64,000 nt of DNA from Halicephalobus mephisto (taxonomy: Eukaryota > Nematoda > Chromadorea > Rhabditida > Panagrolaimidae), in NCBI GenBank assembly GCA_009193035.1, contig SWDT01000041.1, positions 1 to 64,000 on the forward strand, read 5' to 3'. This document shows positions 1-12,822 of this stretch, piece by piece. How positions within the stretch are numbered: position 1 is the stretch's first letter; every line of letters starts with the position of its first letter. The position numbers were made by a program, and so were the translations under genes. Below the pieces are notes generated by a model that made no database searches, had not been told where the DNA came from, and worked only from the letters and a program-made list of their open reading frames with translations.

Positions 1-300
1 ATTATAATTCTTCAAAAGAGGAAAAAACATTAGTTTTAACGAAAAAGTCACATTGCTTCTAGTGCTGTTTTCGAAGGTTTTAAAAATTTTCAAAAATATT
101 TTTTATGTTCAGTAGATAAATGAAGGTTCCAGTTAAATTTAAATAAATTCACCAAAAAATAATGAACTTCAAAAAAGTTATAAATGTTGGGATTTTTAAG
201 TTTTTCGTTTTGAAACCGGAATTAAACAATTTTATTTTTTTAAATTGTTAGTTTTCAGTTAAAAATCGAACTTTATTTATTTTTGTTCGATCGTGAATTA
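1..300. other. AT-rich spacer at window edge
   Basis: AT-rich sequence with no coding potential I can support. It ends in a consensus nematode splice acceptor (TCTATTTCAG, 301-310), so it is probably the end of an intron whose upstream exons lie outside the window. Confidence 0.4.
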
Positions 301-310
301 TCTATTTCAG

Positions 311-665
311 TCCAAGTCCGCACAGCGTCGGTCCTGAAGGGAAATATCCTGAGGGCCAATGGGGGATTTACAGTTATGTCCTGGCGAGAAAATTAAGCAA
401 ATTGCGTAATATATTATTATCCTCAGCCGCAAGAGAGAGAAAAATAAAATGGGCCGGACACGTCGCAAGACGAGAGGACGACAGGTGGACGAGAAAGACG
501 ACTTTCTGGTGCCCGTACGATTACAAACGCCCCCGAGGAAGACCACCAGATCGATGGCGAAAAGAGATTGAAACCACAATGGGGAGAAATTGGCAACAAC
601 TCGCCAAGGACCGCGAGGAATATAGAAGGAGGCTGAAGAATCTGCTCCACCACGAAGGTGGATGA
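311..665 (+). pseudogene. C-terminal fragment of a non-LTR retrotransposon reverse transcriptase, exon-like
   Basis: An open frame of about 118 codons runs from just after a consensus acceptor (TCTATTTCAG) to a TGA at 663-665. The last 80 residues carry the block typical of the C-terminus of RTE/CR1-type endonuclease-reverse transcriptases: KIKWAGHVARREDDRWT, then KRPRGRPPDRW, then an A-K-D-R-E segment. The polymerase and endonuclease domains are missing. The upstream third (PSPHSVGPEGKYPEG...) does not resemble that family. An AATAAA lies about 75 bases past the stop (near 737-742). I infer either a 5'-truncated element or a host terminal exon that has captured an element tail. No initiation codon is needed if it is an internal or terminal exon. 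Confidence 0.65.
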
Positions 666-774
666 ACCAGATTTTTTTGCATTGTATATTGTATAATATA
701 TTATTAGAGTTGTTTTGTATTTTCCGTCTCTAATTTAATAAAATAATTTCGTACCTATTTCTCATCTACAAGTA

Positions 775-2056
775 TTAGGTCGTTCAAAAAAGAATGTCGC
801 TTTTTCATAGCAAACTTTAAATCTTTATTGCGCACTTAAAACCGATTCTTTTTATTCAAAGTAAAATCCATCAGCATCAATACACTTCTGCCAACGCACT
901 GGAAGCTTCAGAATTCCATCACGGTAAAAATTGGGGGTTCTGGAAGTGATGAATTCTTTGAGGGCGTCTTCAGCAGCGTCCAGATTCTTGAAGGTTCTCT
1001 CACGTAGAAAGTTATCTAAATGTTTGAAGAAATGGAATCCGTTGGAGCCAAGTCTGGAGAGTAAGGAGGATGGGGCAGAGCTTCAATGTTCAGCTCACTC
1101 AGTTTCTTTGTCGTGATCTTGGAACGTGAGGACGAGCATTGTCCTGTAACAAAAGAAGATCATGTCTATTTACTAGTACTGGCCACAATTCCTTTAATTT
1201 GTTATACATGATGTCAATATCATTGCAGTAAGTCTCTGCAGTAATGCCATCACCGGCTTTCATGAAGCTGTAGTGGATCATGCCTCTGCAATTCCACCAA
1301 ACCGTTACCATAACTTTCTTCTGATGAGTTTTGGGCTTGGGGAACATCTTGGCAGGTTCATTGAAGTTCAGCCATTGAGCTGACCTTCTCCGGTTATCAT
1401 AGAGTATCCACTTTTCGTCTACAGTAATTATTCTCTCCAAAAAGGGTCGTTCTTATTCCTTAAAATAAGCCCTGAGCAAATGTCGAAACGGCGATTTTGA
1501 TTAGCTGCAGTTAATTCGTATGGAATCCATTGATCCATTTTTTTCGTCTTCCCGATAATCTTGAGATGGTTACTGATGGAACTGGGGCTTACATCCATTC
1601 CTTCTGCGAGTTCTCGAACAGTGACCCGAGGGTCATCTTCCACCATTACCTTCAGAAGATCGTCATCAACAGAGGAAGGTCGGCCGCTCCCTGGCCTACT
1701 TTGGAAGCTTCTGATTCCACTTCGGAATCGACTATACCATCTTTGTACAGTCCGTTGGTGAGTTCGTTGTCGCCGGAAAGCCCTGGTAAGTTTCCGTGCT
1801 GTTTCAGCAGCACTGGTTCCATTTTTGAACTCATAGAAGAAAATCGCACGAAAATCACGCTTCTCCATGTTGACTTCAGAAGCTCATAACGTAGTGGAGA
1901 AAAAAGAAGTCGCAATGACGCTGAAGTAGTACACAGCTGGATACTTGAAGTTGAAAGTTACAAAGTTTCACGGGATTTTGACACACATATGTCATGAATT
2001 GTACTTAATCATACCTGCGCATGCAAAAAAGCGACATTATTTTTTGAACGACCTAA
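775..2056 (-). mobile_element. Mariner-family DNA transposon, complete ends, decayed transposase
   Basis: The 1,282-bp element has near-perfect terminal inverted repeats. The left end reads TTAGGTCGTTCAAAAAAGAA and the right end is its reverse complement with one mismatch over about 28 bp. TA dinucleotides at 773-774 and 2057-2058 are the target-site duplication expected for Tc1/mariner. Length and TIR size fit mariner. The transposase lies on the minus strand and is broken. Well-preserved ends with a frame-shifted core suggest a fairly recent, non-autonomous copy. Confidence 0.95.
852..1868 (-). pseudogene. Mariner transposase, frameshifted
   Basis: The N-terminal part (1868 down to 1428) has the paired helix-turn-helix region, with residues such as GSGRPSSVDDDLL and VSPSSISNHLKIIG. 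A second frame (1440 down to 1099) carries TVDEKWILYDN and LLLLQDNARPH, the first two catalytic Asp blocks. The third block (PPYSPDLAPTD) is in yet another frame near 1060-1090, followed by a further frame change before the C-terminus at about 852-900. At least three frame breaks separate the DD34D catalytic residues, so no functional transposase is encoded. All three blocks remain recognisable. Confidence 0.9.
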
Positions 2057-2058
2057 TA

Positions 2059-3128
2059 CATCAGGAACCTCTGACCTAACAATTTTACAACATGAATTAT
2101 TTTTTCTAAAAAATAATTATTACTGATTAAGTTGATTTTCGAAATTTTATGTTTTCTCGAGCAATACTGACCGTGTATCAATTCCCCGAAGACGAATGAG
2201 TCACTCGTTTTCAACGGTCAGATTCCTTTGATCGAAAAAATGAAAGCTTTTTGAAAAATGGAACTTGGCAGTCTAGCTTCTATTTTATTCGAAACGATTT
2301 GTTCAAATACAAACATTGCTGTGCTTTTTTAGTCTTGACCACATTCAAATTTGAATTCATGACAAATTTGGAATCTAAAAAAATTTGTTGGGATAGTTCT
2401 TGTGGAATTCGCGATTGATCACAAACAGTCAAGTTCAAATTGGTCCGAAAATATAATAGTAAAATTAATTTTATTTTTATGTACTTGTATGATGTACAGT
2501 ATCTTCTAAAATAAAAAATAATATCTTGTTTGACTTTTTTCAACTTTTTAAAGTTACAAGTACTTCTACAGTACGATATTTAAGACCATGAAGATACGGT
2601 ATTTTCGATTTTTTAAAACCAAATATACTTTTACTGTATTCTTTGAGTTTTCTGTCATTCTACAGTAATCAACACTTTGAAATATTTTAATATTTGTTAT
2701 TAAAAATAATTTATAGAGAATTTCAATTTAGTTTTATCCTATTACCGTAATATATTTCCCATCCGAAAGTATTTAAATCATTTTTTATTCAATTAAAATA
2801 GTATTTTTTATTTTTTTATTATTTTTATTTTTTTTATTATTTTTATTTTTTTTTATTTTTATTTTTTTTTAATATTTATAAAAATTTATCGAAATTGTGA
2901 AAAACATTTTAAATTTGTCCAGTTTTAACAAAATTAAAAATATTTTTGAGTAGAAATTTAAAAATAAAATATTTTTTTAAATTCCTAGTTAGTAGTTACT
3001 TAAATTATAAAATTTCCCTAATTTTTATTTTTCGTTAAAAATTAGAAGGAAATTCAGTTGCAGTTTTAAATAATTTTAAATTTTATCGAATTTAAAAAAA
3101 GTCCATTTTTAATTAAAGTTACTTGCAG
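2059..3128. other. Gene-free spacer
   Basis: AT-rich spacer with low-complexity T/A tracts (a TTTTTATT-type run around 2800-2875). No exon or RNA gene is seen. The end (TTACTTGCAG at 3119-3128) is a likely trans-splice acceptor directly before the ATG of the next gene. Confidence 0.5.
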
Positions 3129-4889
3129 ATGGCATTGATAATTTTCTTCTTTTTGTTGTTCCTACCGTTATCCAGAGCTCATTTCAACCAGCCCCCTATA
3201 GTGGACACTAGTTATCTACCCCCTCGTCCGATCATCACTCTCCACTCAGGCCACATTGGACTCTATGATCAACTGCTAATCATGGATTATACTGGGACGA
3301 TCCAGCCGGGGGAACCCTATACTCTGGACATCTACATGGGGAACACTGATAGATTCGATTACGTAATCGACCGGTGTGTGTACAATGACAAAATTTCGTT
3401 TTTGGACAATTACGGGTGTTTGCGGAGGGATGACATCTTCCTTCAGAAATGGGAGACAAACGAATACACATTGCCTGGAGCGTTGAAAAGGACCCTTGTT
3501 CATTTCATCGCTTCAGAACCCATCGTTCAATTTCGATGTGATTTGAAAGTTATTGAATGTTGTGGATGTGCAGAAGAATCTTGTGAAAGACAGCCTCAGA
3601 TTTCGTATTTCCCAGTCTACGATATGCCTATTTTCTGTTCTTATCCAACTAATCCGAACAATATTATTCCTCAAAGACCCGGAGGCTATGGAGGACCACC
3701 ATGGTACAACAGAAATGATGGATTCTGGAGCGGAATCCCATGGTGGTTGTGGCTGTTATTATTACTGTTACTCTTATTGCTCCTTGCATTACTTGTTTGT
3801 GCTGTTTGTTGTTGTTTGGCAAGGAAACGGAACTCAGGAAGTAAACAGAAAATGACGACAGTCAAACAAGGTGAAATTACAGTACTGTTAAACCTAAAAA
3901 TCAAAATTTCTGTAATCTTGTCCCGGTACAAATTTCCAGAAATTTAAGAATCTTCCGAAATTCAAAATTTCAAACAATTATAGGAATTCCTACTAAATCC
4001 TAGAAGTTTTCAAAAATTTTTACGGTACTTTCGAAGATTCCAGAAGTTTATAAAAAATTCTTAAAAAAATATAAAATTCCAAAATGTTCTTTAATTTAAA
4101 AAATCAAAAATATTAATTTTATAAATTTTTTTAGTTTAAAAATTCCTTGTTAGTTGAATTAAATTAAATGATTGTTTTATTTTAGTTTATCCAGAATCGA
4201 AACCCCCACCAGCAGCTCCTCCTATCCCCGTTAAGCCCCTAGTTATCGACACTACAGTTCAGACGGCTCCAGAAACGAGACCAGCTGGTCAGCAAGTTGA
4301 TATGGACAAGAAAAACAAAAAAGAAGAAAAATTTGAAACCAATCATTCTTATCAAAAACATCGTAGATCGAAATCTAACACTTACCGTCAACAGGAAACC
4401 GCTTCTGCTCACGACGGTATCTCTCTCGTCGACGGACCATTCTACACCGAGAATTCTGGAACAATTGTCAGGACCATCTACGAAGAAGGAAGAGGGGAGT
4501 ATCCTGGATATCTTAAAGAAAAGAAAAAACAATACAGTAAGTCCTATTATTACAGTACACCACCTACTACATTCCATAGTAAATTAACTTTAAATAATTC
4601 TATTTCAGATGAAAATTATGTAAATCTGGATTCATCTGACAGATATCGCCAATATAACGCTGTTCCTGTTCATCGAGCCCCTACTCTTCAACATCAAGAA
4701 CAATTCCAATCAGAAATCGCCGAAAGACTTCGGAGGGAACAGGAACGTCAAGAACTCCAAGAACGAATTGAGAATCACTTGAGTGAACATAAACAGCATC
4801 GGGAAAGGAGATATTATGAAGCTTCGCCTTCTGGAGAAACTCTCAGAGAAGAAACCTATCGGACAATGAGACAATCTTCTGTTATTTAA
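3129..4889 (+). CDS. Type I membrane protein with ZP-C-like extracellular domain
   Basis: Exons 3129-3870, 4186-4536 and 4609-4889 join with matching phases to give about 457 aa. The start is the ATG immediately after a TTGCAG acceptor; a hydrophobic signal peptide follows (MALIIFFFLLFLPLSRA). The ectodomain looks like the C-terminal half of a zona pellucida module: IQPGEPYTLDIYM, DRCVYNDKISFLDNYGC, then VQFRCDLKVIECCGC with paired Cys. No ZP-N half is visible. A poly-Leu transmembrane helix sits near residue 215-235, preceded by IPWWLW and followed by Cys-rich and basic residues. The cytoplasmic tail is long, Pro-rich and then strongly charged, with Glu/Arg-rich probable coiled coil (about residues 385-430). 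ZP proteins in nematodes are cuticle and apical matrix components; a matrix-linked role here is inference. The last intron (72 nt) is in frame and stop-free, so retention would add 24 residues. Confidence 0.7.
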
Positions 4890-4985
4890 AAACAATGTTA
4901 TGTGGAAAACAAGTAAAAAATTATTACTTAAAATTCGAGATTTTTTATTGCTTACGGAACAAATTTATTTTTATATTTTTGAAAT

Positions 4986-5031
4986 TGCATAGTGTCCACA
5001 TTTCAACGATATTTTGAGTTCTCTGGACACT
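4986..5031. repeat. GGATAGTGTCC-family hairpin (single unit)
   Basis: ATAGTGTCC and its reverse complement GGACACTA flank a T-rich loop of about 28 bases. This is the first member of a hairpin family found repeatedly between about 5 and 26 kb. Confidence 0.6.
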
Positions 5032-6737
5032 ACTTATAATCATTGTTGAAACCAGTTTGACTTTATACTTTTATGGTATCTCGATTTCCTATGGTTTGGC
5101 TACACTCCTTTTGCATACCATTCAGAAGAATATAAAAACGATGAATCTATTCAGAATTCCTGAATCATTATTGTTTTTGTTCTATTAGTTGTCTACTCTG
5201 TGTTATTCTTTGTAAAATGTTGGTTATTATTTTGATTTAACACAATGTCTTTCTGCGTCCTGACTTATAAGAAATTCAACAATTGGTGCAGTAATTTATT
5301 AGAACCTGATCTGTTGACACCAATTTGGTCGATGTTTTGTAGGAGTTGACGATCATTGTTACACAACTCATTAAGACCTACACTGAATTTACTGTAGCAG
5401 TTCCATCAGACTGATCATCATTTTATTTCTGCATCCAATTTCTTGTCCGCATCGAGCAGTGCAAATGTGAAACTGATGAGAGGTTTGTCTTGTTTGAACA
5501 CTGACATGATCACTTCAAATTTGTTTTTACAAACGAAAGTTCATTCCTGAACAACGAGCTCAAGATCTATCAGATTCTCAATCAATACGAGAGTTATGAG
5601 TACACCGAAATGTGCACCGCTTTGACCTCAGGAAAATCCAAAAAAAAACAAGACCAGATTGTCTTGACATTTAAGGACCGATTTAAAGATAGGAGGTTAC
5701 TTTCTTGCCGACATGTAGATCTCGTCTTTCGTCTTGACAACTACTTTTCACACAAATTATGACATAGGCAAATGGAGACGCGATCGATTTTCAGTTATCT
5801 TCTATAGATGACGAATAATTACATATTCTGATGCTTGCTTTGTCTGCTTGTTTCATACTGTCAATTCACAACAAATATATAAAGAAGACGACTCTCCAGT
5901 GGTTGAGAAAAACCGACAAATAAGCTCAACACCTTACTCAAGATTTCTAATTTTCTGGATACTATCCATTATTGTTAAATGATGAAAAAATAAAGTATTG
6001 ATAAAATCTCAATAATCACGTCCATTTCGACATCATACAATGTGATTTATTCACCGATGAGGCAATGTAAATTCTTAAGATTTCAATCTTGAAATCCTTC
6101 AGCACGATAACTGTGGTCAAATCCTTTCAAAGTTTCTTCGATTAAAAGGTTCTTGAAAATTATAGAAACTCTAAGGCCTAAAAGACCGTGAGAGCGGGTT
6201 CAATTAATTCTTCTTCTTTCATTTCATTCCAGCTTTGTGTGTCTTCATCCCGAGTGAAACTGCCAAAATTAAAACAAGAGGAAACGAGGGCCGATGGCAG
6301 CTTGCCTAATGAAACTCATCATGCAGCTAGTTTGCCATCCGAACTCTTCTTCCAGCCAATTTGAGGAGTTCGGTCGGTTTCGTTTTATTCACATTATTGT
6401 GAAATTTATATTTTTAAAGATTTCCCTAGGTGTGGCTCGTTCAAAAATTGAATCTTCAAATATTTCAAAAATATTCGTGATTTCGTGAGAAAGTTAATTT
6501 GCATTTTCTATGTTGATTAACTAATTTCGAAATTCTTACGAAAAAACATTTTATTTCTTTAGTTTGTTGATGAAATTTGCGGTTGCGAAAAATCTTCAGT
6601 TTTATTATCTGAAAAGTTACATTAAAATCATTGACGTAATGTTTAATTTTGAAGAATTTTTTAGTTTTTGAATAGTGCCATTCATGTATTGGTTAATGAT
6701 TGAGGGATAATGTCTAAGAAGTTCAAAAAATTGCTCT

Positions 6738-6832
6738 TAGTTGGACACTATTCTGCAATTAATACTGCAATAATAACTGTGGATAGTGTTCTGAAAATTT
6801 ATAAAATTGCTCTTTGTTGAACACTATCCATG
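6738..6832. repeat. GGATAGTGTCC-family hairpin units
   Basis: TTGGACACTATTC, then GGATAGTGTTC, then GAACACTATCC, separated by the family's typical AATTTTTAAAATT-like loop and an ATAATAACTGT spacer. About 1.5 units. Confidence 0.6.
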
Positions 6833-8756
6833 CAATTTCCAAAGTCAAAAGAGCTATTGGGTAGAATCAGCTATATTACTCATCTAACTTTCAAATTTGC
6901 CAACGAATATAACCGGAAATGAGTAAACAGGAAGCCAGTCGGGTGGTTGACGAATCCATCTCGGAAAGGTCATTTTTCGACCAGACAAGTGTTCTGACCA
7001 TGTGCTCGTCCTTGTTTGATTATTGAGTTCCTCGGATAAGGTTTCCTATTGTTTGATCATTATTATCTCATGTACTTATATAAATCCATATTTAATTAAT
7101 TAAATATTTTTGGTTTCCCTAAGTTTTTAAATATCCTCATCATCGGCTCATTTCTTTCTGAAAAAGCAACAGTTTTCGCCCAAAACAAACATTCCAATTC
7201 GGTTTTTGGCAAAAATCTGAGCGAGAAATGCTGGTCAGGTTTTTGAGCAGCTTACCTGGGCTTTTCGTTTATTTTCTTTTCTACCTTGGTTGTTTGCCGA
7301 TCGGGATTGGATTGATTGAGCAGGAAATTGCCTTTTTTGACCATTAAGAGGCTAGAAAATATTTTTTTAAATCACATTATTCGTTATAGGAAAGTTAGTG
7401 TCATGGTGAAATTTAAATTCAGAAAGCTTACTAAGATCCATGAGCAATCAATACTGTATAAGTCTAAAAAATAAAATTATTTTAATAAGAAATTTCAGAA
7501 CTTTCCACTAAGACCAAAAAGTGTAAAATTTAATGTTTAAGTATTTCTAGAAAATCCAAAAAACTTACTATTTAAAGAAAATTGACCTTTTTAGAACTAA
7601 ATCCCGGAAAATGTCTGAACACAAATTTCTAAAACTTCTCAGTCGAGACCTAAAATTGTAAAGTTATTTTTGAGTAGATTTCAGAGACATTCAGTAAGTT
7701 CTGAAGAATTTCTTATTCTGTCTTATATCAAATCCCTCTTAACCCGATAAGGTCAGTCAAGTTAGAGTCCATAAAAGGACCTCCTAGGGACACCAACGAT
7801 GATCGCCGCACAATCTCCAAAGAGATCAGAACCGGTTGAAAATCTGCCAACTAATTACAAGGCATATAGTATGGGAAAGGATTGGCGTTACTGAATGTGT
7901 CTGACATCTTCTCGAAAGTTTTCTCCAATTTTAACGCTATATTTAATTTAGTTTTAATTTCGCTCTAAATAATTTCAAAAAATTAATTATTTTCTAGAAT
8001 TCTGAAAAAACGGATATTTTTTACTTTTAATTAAGAATAAAGAAGATAAAAAATAAATAATATCAGAACGGATGAAAATTAAAATTTTATAGAAGTTTTT
8101 GAATTTTTTAATTATTTGAAAATTTAGAATCAATAATTGAAATTTAAAATTTTATAAATTTTATAAAATTCTAAAAATTTATTTTGGGACAATTTTATAG
8201 AAATAATTATTTTTAAGATTTTTATGGAAAATTTAGTTTTGTATTTTCACAATATTGTGTTTTTTTAATTTTCTACAAAATTCTAAAAATCCATTTCCAA
8301 ATAACTTTATTAAAATATTTTTTATGACAAAAATAATTTTTAAAACGTTTTTTGCGCGAAAATTCTCATTTTAAATATTAACTAAATTCTAGTTTCTCTT
8401 TTTTCACAAACTAAACATTGTCTGAAACTCGAAGGAAACCGCTAATTTCATTTCTATTGTGTTTGGCATTCTAGAACTGGCACATCCCCGATGAAAGGAA
8501 TCAGTTGACATGTAATTTGTCTTCTCGTCAAATCTTGGACCTCTCTTGTTTCAATTTTATTCATTTTTCCAAAGATACTAAGAGATTGATTTTTGAATCC
8601 TGCAAGGTCAGGATCGAGGGATTTGGATTTTAACGAGGACAGTATTGAGTGGATTATCCTTTTTCGTCAACGATATTGATTCTGAAGTGGTTTTTTAGTT
8701 TTCATTTTCTGGTGTAACGAGAACTGACGTGGATGGAATCGATTATTTATATTGTT

Positions 8757-8870
8757 AGAATAGTATCTAAGAACAATTTTTCAACTTTTCTGGACACTAT
8801 CCCTAGTTATCATTCCAGTATTAATTGTAGAATAGTGTCCAGTTAAGAACAATTTTTCTAGACAATATTG
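8757..8870. repeat. GGATAGTGTCC-family hairpin units
   Basis: AGAATAGTATCTAAGAACAA through TGGACACTATCC, then a second half-unit GAATAGTGTCCAGTTAAGAA. Same loop and spacer composition as the other copies. Confidence 0.6.
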
Positions 8871-10794
8871 ATGAATAATGAATAAGTCCTAAACAATTTC
8901 TAATAGAACGTTAATCACGAAATCATTCAGAAGATTTTTTGGAGATTATCATAAATATAGTATCTGAAAATACCAGATTGGCGATATAGTAAAACAAAGG
9001 TCTACTGTATAGGAATTTTAAAAATTGTTTTTTGAGGTGTTGGTTTCCTGATCCAAAGGGGTACTTTTACTAGAATTTAAAAATATCTATCTTTGTAGAA
9101 GGGTGCTTGGTCTCTAGAAGTAGATGTCTACAGTAGGACAGATGTCTACTCAGTAAATGGCCGTGATCAGTTGTATCCTTGATTGTCTTGAACTTTAAGA
9201 AATCGAAGCTTTTAGTGTTGTGTACTTAAGAACTTTTTTCTTACTCATTGTCAGTTACCCCTAATGACCCCCATCTCAGCACCAATCCCAAGTAGGAGTT
9301 CTTATTTGATTGCGTGCCGCTCCCGCCTTCCGTTTGCTTTTCTCCTCCCTTTGGTCACTTGTATTTCGCGATCGGGTTGCATTCGGGTTCTCCCAACAAG
9401 GAAAGATCGTCGGCAAAAGTGGGTGCAGCTGCCGGATTTGCTGCCTTTCTCGTTCACTCTTGCGTTCATTTTTGTCAGAGGTGATCGTCGGCAACCATTA
9501 AAGGATAAGCCTCGTTTTCTCCTTTTTTAAGAGGCTCATTCGTTGATCGTTCATCTGAGTATAACAATATCGACTTTTTTCAAAAAATAAAAAAATCTTG
9601 TTTTGCAAGATTTTCTTTGATTACGGTAATTGAAGGAGTTTGTACCGTATCAGATAAGATTCTGTATTTTTTCAAGATCGACTTGATGCTTTTAGAGTCT
9701 TTGATACTTTATTTGAAAATTAAGTTTTTGTTTTTGGTCTTGATTGGAAAGTTCCAAAATTTCTTTTCGAGATCGCTTTTTTAAATTTTTATAAAAAATA
9801 CTTTTAAATTTAATAATAATGTGATTTTCGAAGGTTTTAGAAATATCTAAAAATGGAAATTTCACAATACTTAATTTCGACATGAATTTAGAATTTTCCA
9901 ATCGAGACTATTTTTTAAAATTTCATAAAAAATATTTTTAATTTTCGAAAATGTTGTTTTATTTAAGTTCAGAATACTGTCTGATGTCTATTGAGTGATT
10001 ACTGTATTTCTCGAAAGTTCTATAATCAGTTTTAAAATTCATCTTGATCATTTTGAAGAATTTATTTGTTGACTTTTGTTTTCCACAATATATCCCAACT
10101 TTCACTTCTCAAAATTCTTCAGTTGTATTGCCTTTGTGGTTCCATGAACACGGAAACGGGCACTTTTCTGATTGAATGAGTGACTTTGAAAGACCGACAA
10201 TTTTTGAGTATCGTCGAACGATCCATTTTCGATATGGAGATGTATCGTTTTGACACCTCCCTTTATGGCCGGGTTGAGGGAGGTCAAACGGTGGCAGTTG
10301 AGGTCGAATTTGATTTTGGTGAAATTAAAGCCATAAATGTCCCAAAAATCCGAAATTTCTCTAATTTACTAAATACCGTATATTTTTTCAATTTTTAAAA
10401 ACAAATTTATATTTTTTCAATTTTTAAAAACAAATTCATATTTTTTAAAACAACAATTTTTCTAAATTGATAAAATTAAAATCATAAATGTCTTTTAAAA
10501 GTTCTAATTTTCCTAATTTATTGGATACCGTATATTTTCGAAGTTTTTTTTTAAAATTAATTTTATTATATTTTTTAATAGTAATTTATTGAAATTCTTT
10601 AAAGATAATTATAATTTAAAATTTTCCATGGTAGTAGCGGTTTTTAGCCTCTGGCGTTGTGTTCCAACGTCAACTTAGTTTATTTCTGAAAAATGATGAT
10701 TGGCTCCCTCAGGCTTCAAAAAAGTTAATTGTCAATATTTTCTGACTTTAAACAACAATAATTACTTAAATTTAAAAAAGACTAAAATTCATTT

Positions 10795-11010
10795 AAAATT
10801 TTTTTAAATTTAATTTTTTGATTTTTTAAATATTTAAAAATTTTTTTAATTTTATTTTTTGATTTTTTAAATATTTGAAATTTTTTTAAAATTTTATTTT
10901 TTGATTTTTTAAATATTTGAAATTTTTTTAAAATTTAATTTTTTGATTTTTTAAATATTTAAAATTTTTTTAAAATTTTATTTTTTGATTTTTTAAATAT
11001 TTGAAATTTC
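10795..11010. repeat. Minisatellite, about 42-bp unit, five copies
   Basis: The unit is built on ATTTTTTGATTTTTTAAATA and an AAATTTTTTTAAA stretch, repeated about five times with small changes. No coding capacity. Confidence 0.8.
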
Positions 11011-11894
11011 CAAAGAAATTAGTGAAAGTTGTTTTAGTTTGTATTATATCTGTAATTTTGTATCTGAAAACACCTTGAATGTGTGAATTTCGAAACGGAA
11101 AGAGAACATTTATTTTATGCATCTTGTTCCCAGAAATTTCGCCATGTTCCTGGACTGCCAATGCCACTCATTTTAGTCCCCTCAAGGCCTGCTTGTCCAA
11201 AATATGTTTGAACAATTTTTTCATAGTTGCTTGGTCTTTGGCGGCAAAGCTGCTCCTGGCTATTTGGAATATTCAGGAAAAATATTTGGGAGATTTTAAA
11301 AAATCCAAAATAATTTCAAGCATTTTTTAAATTGTTTTTTATTTTTTAAGAATATTGTTTTTTAAATTAAATTATTTTTATTTAAATTTCAAATTTTTCT
11401 AAATTGTTCTTCCACTCGGCCGCGTTTGCCGCTTTTTGGTTTGACTGCTCTCTTCCAACTCCATCAAGCCTGAGGCTAATTCTGCTCATCCCATTCTCCC
11501 GAAAGATGCCATTGTCGTTTTTCTCATTTAAGGGGTTTTTTGAGCGTTTTGCATTTGTGAAAGTCGTCAAAACCTCCTTTGCTTCAAATGAAGGCACTTC
11601 GAAGAAGCTTTCGCCACTCCCTTTTTCTGAATTCAATTACTCGTCTTGCTTCTTTCTGTTTTTTGTCAATTTTAGAAATCGTCTGTTTAGCAACTATGAG
11701 GAAATTTCAATTAAAATTAGTTTTAAATTGATTTTTTTATTTTACATTCACAAAATTTTAAAATCTACGTAAAGCCATGACTTTTATTTTTTCTAGTTTT
11801 TGTTTTTTGAAGCTGCTATATTTGGGAAATTACATAGTTGACCAAGCAGCAATAGTTTTAATAAATTTTAAAATGTTTTATATAGTACTGATTG

Positions 11895-12245
11895 TTTGGA
11901 TAGTGTCTAAATTAAGGTAATTTTTTGAGTTTTCTTGACACTATCCATTGGTCATTGTAGTAGTAATTGTGGGATAGTGTCCAAATTAAGACAATTTTTT
12001 GAATTTTCTGGACACTATTCACGGAATTTCCACTATACTGAGCAGTAGATAGCGTCCAACTAAAAGCAGTTTTGTAGATTTTTTAAACACTATCCATTGT
12101 TTATTATAGTGGTAATTGTGGGATAGTGTCCGACTAAGAACAATTTTTTTGATTTTTTAATCACTATCCAATAGAATCTTATTTCAATGAGAATGGATAG
12201 TGTTTACTTGGGAGAAATTTTTGGATTTGTTGGACACTATTCAAG
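11895..12245. repeat. Largest GGATAGTGTCC hairpin array (about five units)
   Basis: Units begin near 11898, 11974, 12044, 12119 and 12192, a period of about 72-76 bp. Each unit pairs GGATAGTGTCC with GGACACTATCC around a loop with the pattern ACAATTTTTTGAATTTT. The spacer between hairpins (CCATTG...AGTGGTAATTGTGG) is itself nearly palindromic. Confidence 0.8.
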
Positions 12246-12627
12246 GATATGCCATTGCAGCAGAAATATCTAATACCTAAAATTCCCAGGAACTATTTCG
12301 AAAAAGTTAATATTCTTTGGATTTCTTTAACGTTAATTCTATCTTGCCATGAAATCTCTAATCTGTTACTTGGAGTTTTTTCGTTTTTTGAGTATGGATG
12401 TATTTCATTACGGATTCAGTAATGTCCATTTCTATGGACTTTTCTGACCCTTGGCCTGAAAAGAATTCGGGTGCTCCTTGCAGGAAGAGATAATAGGACG
12501 AAATAAGTCGGCCTCGCGTTAGCAAGTCCAGCTGCCAACTTCAGACAATGGCAATTTTGGCGAGCTGGTGCTTCTTTTGACCAAAAGAAGGTCGGAAGCC
12601 ATTTGCTGAATTTATACTACCAATTTG

Positions 12628-12822
12628 TTATTATTATTTTTTATTGAAAAATTATAAAAATACTATTTTTTTATTGGAAAATTATAAAAATACTATTTTT
12701 TATTGAAAAATTATAAAAATATTATTTTTTATTGAAAAATTATAAAAATACTATTTTTTATTGAAAAATTATAAAAATACTATTTTTTATTGAAAAATTA
12801 TAAAAATACTATTTTTACAGTA
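12628..12822. repeat. Minisatellite, about 29-bp unit, six to seven copies
   Basis: The unit TATTTTTTATTGAAAAATTA followed by TAAAAATAC is repeated with very high identity, which suggests recent expansion. Confidence 0.85.

Noticed and set aside
1530..1915. Plus-strand and third-frame open frames across the mariner
   Set aside because: They are antisense or out-of-frame shadows of the transposase pseudogene.
5505..5675. Open stretch with codon-like texture (NNELKIYQILNQYESYEY...)
   Set aside because: Short, no flanking exon could be joined to it and no recognised family. Not enough for a gene call.
9264..9530. 88-codon open frame in a GC-richer island
   Set aside because: No domain, no splice context and a competing frame on the other strand. 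More likely a non-coding island or decayed sequence.
11898..12245. Regular palindromic repeats resembling a CRISPR array
   Set aside because: Eukaryotic context, spacers that are themselves similar to each other and no cas genes. A hairpin satellite explains it.
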